NCBI RefSeq assembly: GCF_036554565.1
Contig: NZ_DATBNB010000691.1
Span: forward strand, 1 to 34,660
DNA: 34,660 nucleotides
Direction: 5' to 3'
Origin: Longimicrobium sp.
Lineage (GTDB): Bacteria > Gemmatimonadota > Gemmatimonadetes > Longimicrobiales > Longimicrobiaceae
This document shows, piece after piece, positions 31,284 through 34,660 of the stretch; position 1 is the first letter of the stretch; each line of letters starts with the position of its first letter. The position numbers and the translations under genes were made by a program. Under the pieces are notes generated by a model. That model saw only the letters and a program-made list of their open reading frames with translations, was not told where the DNA came from and did no database searches.

Positions 31284-32855
31284 TTAGCCCAGGTTGAAGC
31301 GCTGCGACACGTCCTGCTGGGTGGCCGTGGCCATCAGCTTGATCTCGTCTGGGTGCAGCAGCGGGTCGTCGCGCATGGCCAGCGTCATCTTCAGCGAGCC
31401 TTCGAGCGTGCGCAGGAACCGGGGCTCCTGCTCCAGCACGAAGAGCGCGACCTCGGGGTGAACGCGCACGGTCAGCTGGCGCTCCTTCCCCTCGGCGGCG
31501 GCGCGGCGGATGGCCCGCTCGATCCGGCGTACCACCGTTTCGGGGGTAAAGATCCGCCCCGTGCCGCCGCAGGTGGGGCAGGCCGCCGTCTGCGTGTGGT
31601 AGAGCGAGGGGCGCACCCGCTGGCGCGTCATCTCGATCAGCCCCAGCTCGCTCACCTGGAATGCCTTGGTGCGCGCCCGGTCGCGCGAAAGGCACTGCCG
31701 CAGCTCCTGCAGCACCTTCTCGCGGTTGGCCTTTGACTCCATGTCGATGAAGTCGCAGACGATGATGCCGCCCACGTCGCGCAGCCGCAGCTGCCGGGCG
31801 ATCTCGCGCGCCGCGTCGACGTTGGTCTTCAGGATGGTTTTTTCGGGGTCCTTCTTTCCCGTGTACCGCCCCGTGTTGACGTCGATGCTGACCAGCGCCT
31901 CGGTGGGCTCCACGATGATGTAGCCGCCCGAGGGCAGGTTCACCCGGCGCTGAAAGGCGTCGCGGATCTCGCGTTCCAGGTCGTACGCGTCGAAGAGGGG
32001 CTTGGCGTCGTCGTACAGGTGCACGCGATCCACCAGCGACGGGTCCACCTGCTCCAGGTAGGCGCGGATCTCGTCGAAGGCGGTCTTCGTGTCCACCGTC
32101 AGCGAGTCGACCTTCTGCGAGAACAGGTCGCGGATGATCCCCGCCGTGAGCTTGGCCTCGCGGTGGATGGCCGTGGGTCCGCGCGCCTTGGCCGCCTTCT
32201 TTTTGATCTGCGCCCAGGTGCCCATCAGGGTCTGCAGGTCGCGCTGGAAGGTTTCGCGCGTCAGCTCCTCGCCCACGGTGCGCACGATGATTCCGCCCGA
32301 CTTTTCGGGAAGGATCTCCTTGGCCAGCGCGCGCAGCCGCGCCCGCTCCTCGCGGTCCTCGATCTTGCGCGACACGCCCACGTGCGACGAGCCGGGCATG
32401 TACACCAGGAAGCGGCCGGGGAGGGAGATGTGCGCGGTGACGCGCGGGCCCTTGGTGCTGATGGGCTCCTTGCTCACCTGCACCACCAGGTCCTGCCCCT
32501 TCTTCAGGATGTCCTGGATGGGCGGGTACTTGCGCGAGCGCCGTCCGCCCCCGCCGTTCCCGCCGTCGCCCTCGTCCGCCGCCGCCTCGTCGCCCCCCGG
32601 CTCGTCGTCCTCGGCCTCGTCGTCGTCCTCGAGCGCCACGTCCGACACGTGAAGGAACGCCGCCTTCTCGGTGCCGATGTCGACGAACGCGGCCTGGATG
32701 CCGGGAAGCACGGCCTCGACCCGCCCCTTGTACACGTCGCCCACCATGCGAGCCGCGTCCGGACGGTCCACCATCAGCTCGACGAGCACGTCGTCCTCGA
32801 GGATGGCGACTCGCGTTTCGCGGGCCGTGGCGTTGATCAGGATCTCGCGCTTCAT
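31284..32855 (-). CDS. rng: Ribonuclease G/E family
   Basis: The 523-residue enzyme is of RNase G length, without the long C-terminal scaffold of RNase E. It processes rRNA and mRNA 5' ends by single-strand endonucleolytic cleavage in the cytoplasm. The S1 domain (~37-145) contains an inserted acidic, Gly-rich stretch (residues ~76-107, DDDEAEDDEPGG...GGNGGGG). The DNase-I-like catalytic site is intact: Asp325 in SIDVNTGR and Asp368/Asp371 in CDFIDM bind Mg. The Zn-link Cys426/Cys429 in CPTCGGTGR dimerises the enzyme. The ATG at 32855 has GCGAGG upstream and gives the standard MKREILINAT start. Confidence 0.95.
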   Translation of the reverse strand: MKREILINATARETRVAILEDDVLVELMVDRPDAARMVGDVYKGRVEAVLPGIQAAFVDIGTEKAAFLHVSDVALEDDDEAEDDEPGGDEAAADEGDGGNGGGGRRSRKYPPIQDILKKGQDLVVQVSKEPISTKGPRVTAHISLPGRFLVYMPGSSHVGVSRKIEDREERARLRALAKEILPEKSGGIIVRTVGEELTRETFQRDLQTLMGTWAQIKKKAAKARGPTAIHREAKLTAGIIRDLFSQKVDSLTVDTKTAFDEIRAYLEQVDPSLVDRVHLYDDAKPLFDAYDLEREIRDAFQRRVNLPSGGYIIVEPTEALVSIDVNTGRYTGKKDPEKTILKTNVDAAREIARQLRLRDVGGIIVCDFIDMESKANREKVLQELRQCLSRDRARTKAFQVSELGLIEMTRQRVRPSLYHTQTAACPTCGGTGRIFTPETVVRRIERAIRRAAAEGKERQLTVRVHPEVALFVLEQEPRFLRTLEGSLKMTLAMRDDPLLHPDEIKLMATATQQDVSQRFNLG

Positions 32856-32970
32856 GCGGCCCTCGCGAGGCGAAGGCACGGCCGGGCGAGACCCGTACGG
32901 GGGGGCGGGGAGCCGCGAAGGGCGCGGGCGCGCCCATCGTTCCGCCTGTGGATGTGCATCGGTCCTCTGC

Positions 32971-33007
32971 AAAGGGCCGCGCCGCGAAGGTGCCGCGGCG
33001 GCGGCCC
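32971..33007 (-). terminator. GC-rich hairpin after the acyl-CoA dehydrogenase gene
   Basis: Stems 32974-32986 and 32994-33007 pair over 13 bp with a one-base bulge and a 7-nt loop, followed in the minus direction by CTTTGC. The T-run is short. It lies 6 bp after the stop at 33013. Confidence 0.5.
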
Positions 33008-33012
33008 GCCGG

Positions 33013-34224
33013 TCAGTGGGAGAGCTCGCGGAGAAGGCCCCGGGCGATCACCATCCGCTGGATTTCGCTGGTCCCCTCGCCGATCTCGCAGATCTTGGCG
33101 TCGCGCATCATGCGCTCCACCGGGTATTCCTTGGTGTAGCCGTATCCGCCGTGGATTTGCACCGCCCTGGTGGTGGTGCGCATGGCGCATTCGCTGGCGA
33201 ACAGCTTGGCCATCGACGCCTCGCGGGTGTACGGCTTTCCCTGCTCCTTGAGCCAGGCCGCGTGGTAGACGAGGTGCTTGGCCGCCTCGATCTCCGTCGC
33301 CATGTCGGCCAGCATGAACTGGATGCCCTGGAACTCGGCGATGGGCTTGCCGAACTGGTGCCGCTCGGCCGCGTACTTCACCGACTGCTCGTACGCGCCC
33401 TCGGCGATCCCCAGCGAAAGCGCGCCGATGCCGATGCGGCCGGCGTCGAGCGTCTTCATGAAGTTGATGAAGCCCATTCCCACCTCGCCCAGCACGTTCT
33501 CGTCAGGGACGAAGGCGTTCTCGAACACCAGCTCGCGGGTATCGGAGGCGCGCCACCCCATCTTGTCTTCCTTCTTTCCCGCGCGCACGCCCTCGATGAA
33601 GGCCAGCTCGTCGCTGTGCCCCACCCCCACCTCGCGCGCCCGCTCCAGGTCGGTCGTCGGCTTGGTGACGATGAACGAGGTGATCCCCTTGGTGCCCTTG
33701 TCGCGGTCCGTCACCGCCGTGGCCACGAAGATCTCGCCGACCCCCGCGTGGGTGATGAAGATCTTGCTGCCGTTCAGGATCCACCCGCCGTCGGCCTTCA
33801 CGGCCGTGGTCTGGGTGCCCCCCGCGTCGCTGCCGGCGCCCGGCTCGGTGAGCCCGAAGCCGCCGAGCACCTTGCCCGAGGCCAGGTGCGAGACGAAGCG
33901 CTGCTTCTGCTCCTCGGTCCCGAAGTTCATGATGGGCGAGGTGCCCAGCGTGGTGTGCGCCGAGATGGTGATGGCGTGCGACGCGTCGACCTTGGCGAGC
34001 TCGTGGATGGCGATCATGTAGGCGATGCCGTCCATCCCCGCCCCGCCGATCTCCTCGGGCCAGGGCACGCCCAGCAGGCCCAGCTCCGACATCTTGGCGA
34101 CGTTCTCCCAGGGAAACTCCGACGCCTGGTCCAGCTCCCCCGCGACGGGCGCGATTTCGTTCTGGGCGAACTCGCGCACCATGTCGCGGATCATCAGGTG
34201 GTTCTCGTCGAAGTACCGTTCCAT
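33013..34224 (-). CDS. Acyl-CoA dehydrogenase
   Basis: The 403-residue FAD enzyme introduces the trans-2 double bond in acyl-CoA and passes electrons to ETF. Family landmarks in order: [16 protein letters not shown] (FAD/substrate binding, ~121-136), [53 protein letters not shown], and [15 protein letters not shown] with Glu383 at the position of the catalytic base of short/medium-chain enzymes. A charged insertion [11 protein letters not shown] lies before the usual [13 protein letters not shown]. It could supply the first step for the hydratase/dehydrogenase/thiolase set at 3342-12217, though it is 21 kb away. A 14-bp palindrome and a candidate promoter lie in its leader. Confidence 0.95.
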   Translation of the reverse strand: MERYFDENHLMIRDMVREFAQNEIAPVAGELDQASEFPWENVAKMSELGLLGVPWPEEIGGAGMDGIAYMIAIHELAKVDASHAITISAHTTLGTSPIMNFGTEEQKQRFVSHLASGKVLGGFGLTEPGAGSDAGGTQTTAVKADGGWILNGSKIFITHAGVGEIFVATAVTDRDKGTKGITSFIVTKPTTDLERAREVGVGHSDELAFIEGVRAGKKEDKMGWRASDTRELVFENAFVPDENVLGEVGMGFINFMKTLDAGRIGIGALSLGIAEGAYEQSVKYAAERHQFGKPIAEFQGIQFMLADMATEIEAAKHLVYHAAWLKEQGKPYTREASMAKLFASECAMRTTTRAVQIHGGYGYTKEYPVERMMRDAKICEIGEGTSEIQRMVIARGLLRELSH

Positions 34225-34269
34225 GGGTGGTTCCGCAGCCCCGCGATGCAGTCGTTTGTCGTTGTGGGA

Positions 34270-34283
34270 CGCGGAATTCCGCG
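34270..34283. promoter_or_regulatory. Perfect 14-bp palindrome upstream of the acyl-CoA dehydrogenase
   Basis: CGCGGAATTCCGCG is fully self-complementary and, after one mismatch, extends by GGG/CCC-type pairs. It lies between the candidate promoter and the ATG at 34224, where a repressor could bind. It is unlike the GTTCGAAC near tetR, so a link to that regulator is not supported. Confidence 0.4.
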
Positions 34284-34309
34284 CCCGGACCCTTGTGCTA
34301 AACCGGGGG

Positions 34310-34337
34310 AATGTAGCAGCGAAAGTGAGGTTGGGAA
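34310..34337 (-). promoter_or_regulatory. Candidate promoter of the acyl-CoA dehydrogenase
   Basis: Minus strand: -35 TTCCCA (34337-34332), 16-bp spacer, -10 TACATT (34315-34310). The leader would be ~80 nt. Boxes are moderate matches only. Confidence 0.4.
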
Positions 34338-34341
34338 AGGT

Positions 34342-34366
34342 GGCCCCGGGGGAGCGGAGCGGGGCC
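34342..34366 (-). terminator. Weak hairpin after recQ
   Basis: GGCCCC and GGGGCC (34342-34347 with 34361-34366) can pair in the minus direction, followed by ACCTTTCC. It is 17 bp after the recQ stop. The long loop makes it doubtful. Confidence 0.3.
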
Positions 34367-34382
34367 GGGAACTGAGCGCCGC

Positions 34383-34660
34383 TCAGTCGCCGCGCAGGAT
34401 TTCCAGGAAGGCCGACCCGTACTTCTGCATCTTTCCCGGCCCCACCCCGGGCACGGCCAGCATCTCCGTTTCGCTGCGCGGATGGCGCCTGGCGATCTCC
34501 ACCAGCGTGCGGTCGGCGAAGACGCAGAAGGCGGGCACCTCCTCTTCGCGGGCCAGCGACGTCCGCAACTCCCGCAGTTTCGCGTACAGCTGCCTCTGCT
34601 CGGCGCTGGGCGGCGCGGCCGCCGCCGTCCCCGCCGGCGCGGCGCGCTCGAAGGCGTCGC
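34383..34660 (-). CDS. recQ: RecQ-type helicase, C-terminal HRDC domain (5' end outside window)
   Basis: The last 91 residues of a longer protein are visible, entering from the right edge. An Ala/Pro linker is followed by an HRDC domain: [20 protein letters not shown], then [17 protein letters not shown] and [20 protein letters not shown]. The HRDC domain in RecQ helicases binds DNA and tunes unwinding of branched substrates. RNase D also carries HRDC domains, but the C-terminal position, the VPAFCVFAD motif and the preceding linker fit RecQ best. The helicase motifs lie outside the window. Confidence 0.8.
   Translation of the reverse strand, partial: DAFERAAPAGTAAAAPPSAEQRQLYAKLRELRTSLAREEEVPAFCVFADRTLVEIARRHPRSETEMLAVPGVGPGKMQKYGSAFLEILRGD

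Overview
The window is high-GC chromosomal DNA from a Gram-negative-type bacterium that makes many lipoproteins. The short lipoprotein signal peptides, the Big_2/cadherin-like/beta-helix surface proteins, the abundant GC-rich hairpin repeats and the gene styles most resemble Gemmatimonadota (Longimicrobium-like). That placement is inferred from recognition and was not tested by a search.

Region 1 (1-2600) holds the 5' part of a secreted, Ig-domain, probably peptidase-like lipoprotein, a tRNA-Leu(CAA) with a clear terminator, and a small helical lipoprotein. Region 2 (2600-12960) is a CoA-thioester catabolism locus on the + strand. It comprises a TetR regulator, three crotonase-fold enzymes, an aldehyde dehydrogenase, a thiolase, a 3-hydroxyacyl-CoA dehydrogenase and, in opposite orientation, an FAD amine/amino-acid oxidase. 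Together they give a full hydration-oxidation-thiolysis set. One crotonase has PaaG-like active-site features, so lower phenylacetate or ring-derived acyl-CoA degradation is a plausible role, but no PaaABCE oxygenase is present. The operon is interrupted by structured repeats, a HicB-like orphan flanked by inverted repeats, a lipoprotein, and a decayed NTF2-like pseudogene.

Region 3 (12650-27430) is the most unusual part. Two large beta-helix lipoproteins (1104 and 1916 aa) flank four phage-tail-collar (MdpB-like) proteins and a GNAT; two DUF6916-like small proteins lie in the same locus, one just outside the 1104-aa gene. No other phage structural genes are present. Three collar genes form a tight operon. 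The fourth is a close copy that carries a Tat/lipoprotein leader. I read this as a dedicated surface locus of unknown function.

Region 4 (27430-34660, all - strand) is mostly housekeeping: alaC-like aminotransferase, rpmA and rplU with a good promoter and terminator, a TolB-like propeller lipoprotein, RNase G, an acyl-CoA dehydrogenase and the C-terminus of RecQ.

Two cross-cutting observations stand out. (i) An apparently undescribed ~150-residue N-terminal module, with two cysteines exactly 11 residues apart, is shared by three otherwise unrelated lipoproteins (1-1426, 21479-27229, 29752-31113). (ii) A 48-nt two-hairpin element occurs twice (4244, 8589) with identical geometry and compensatory changes in both stems.
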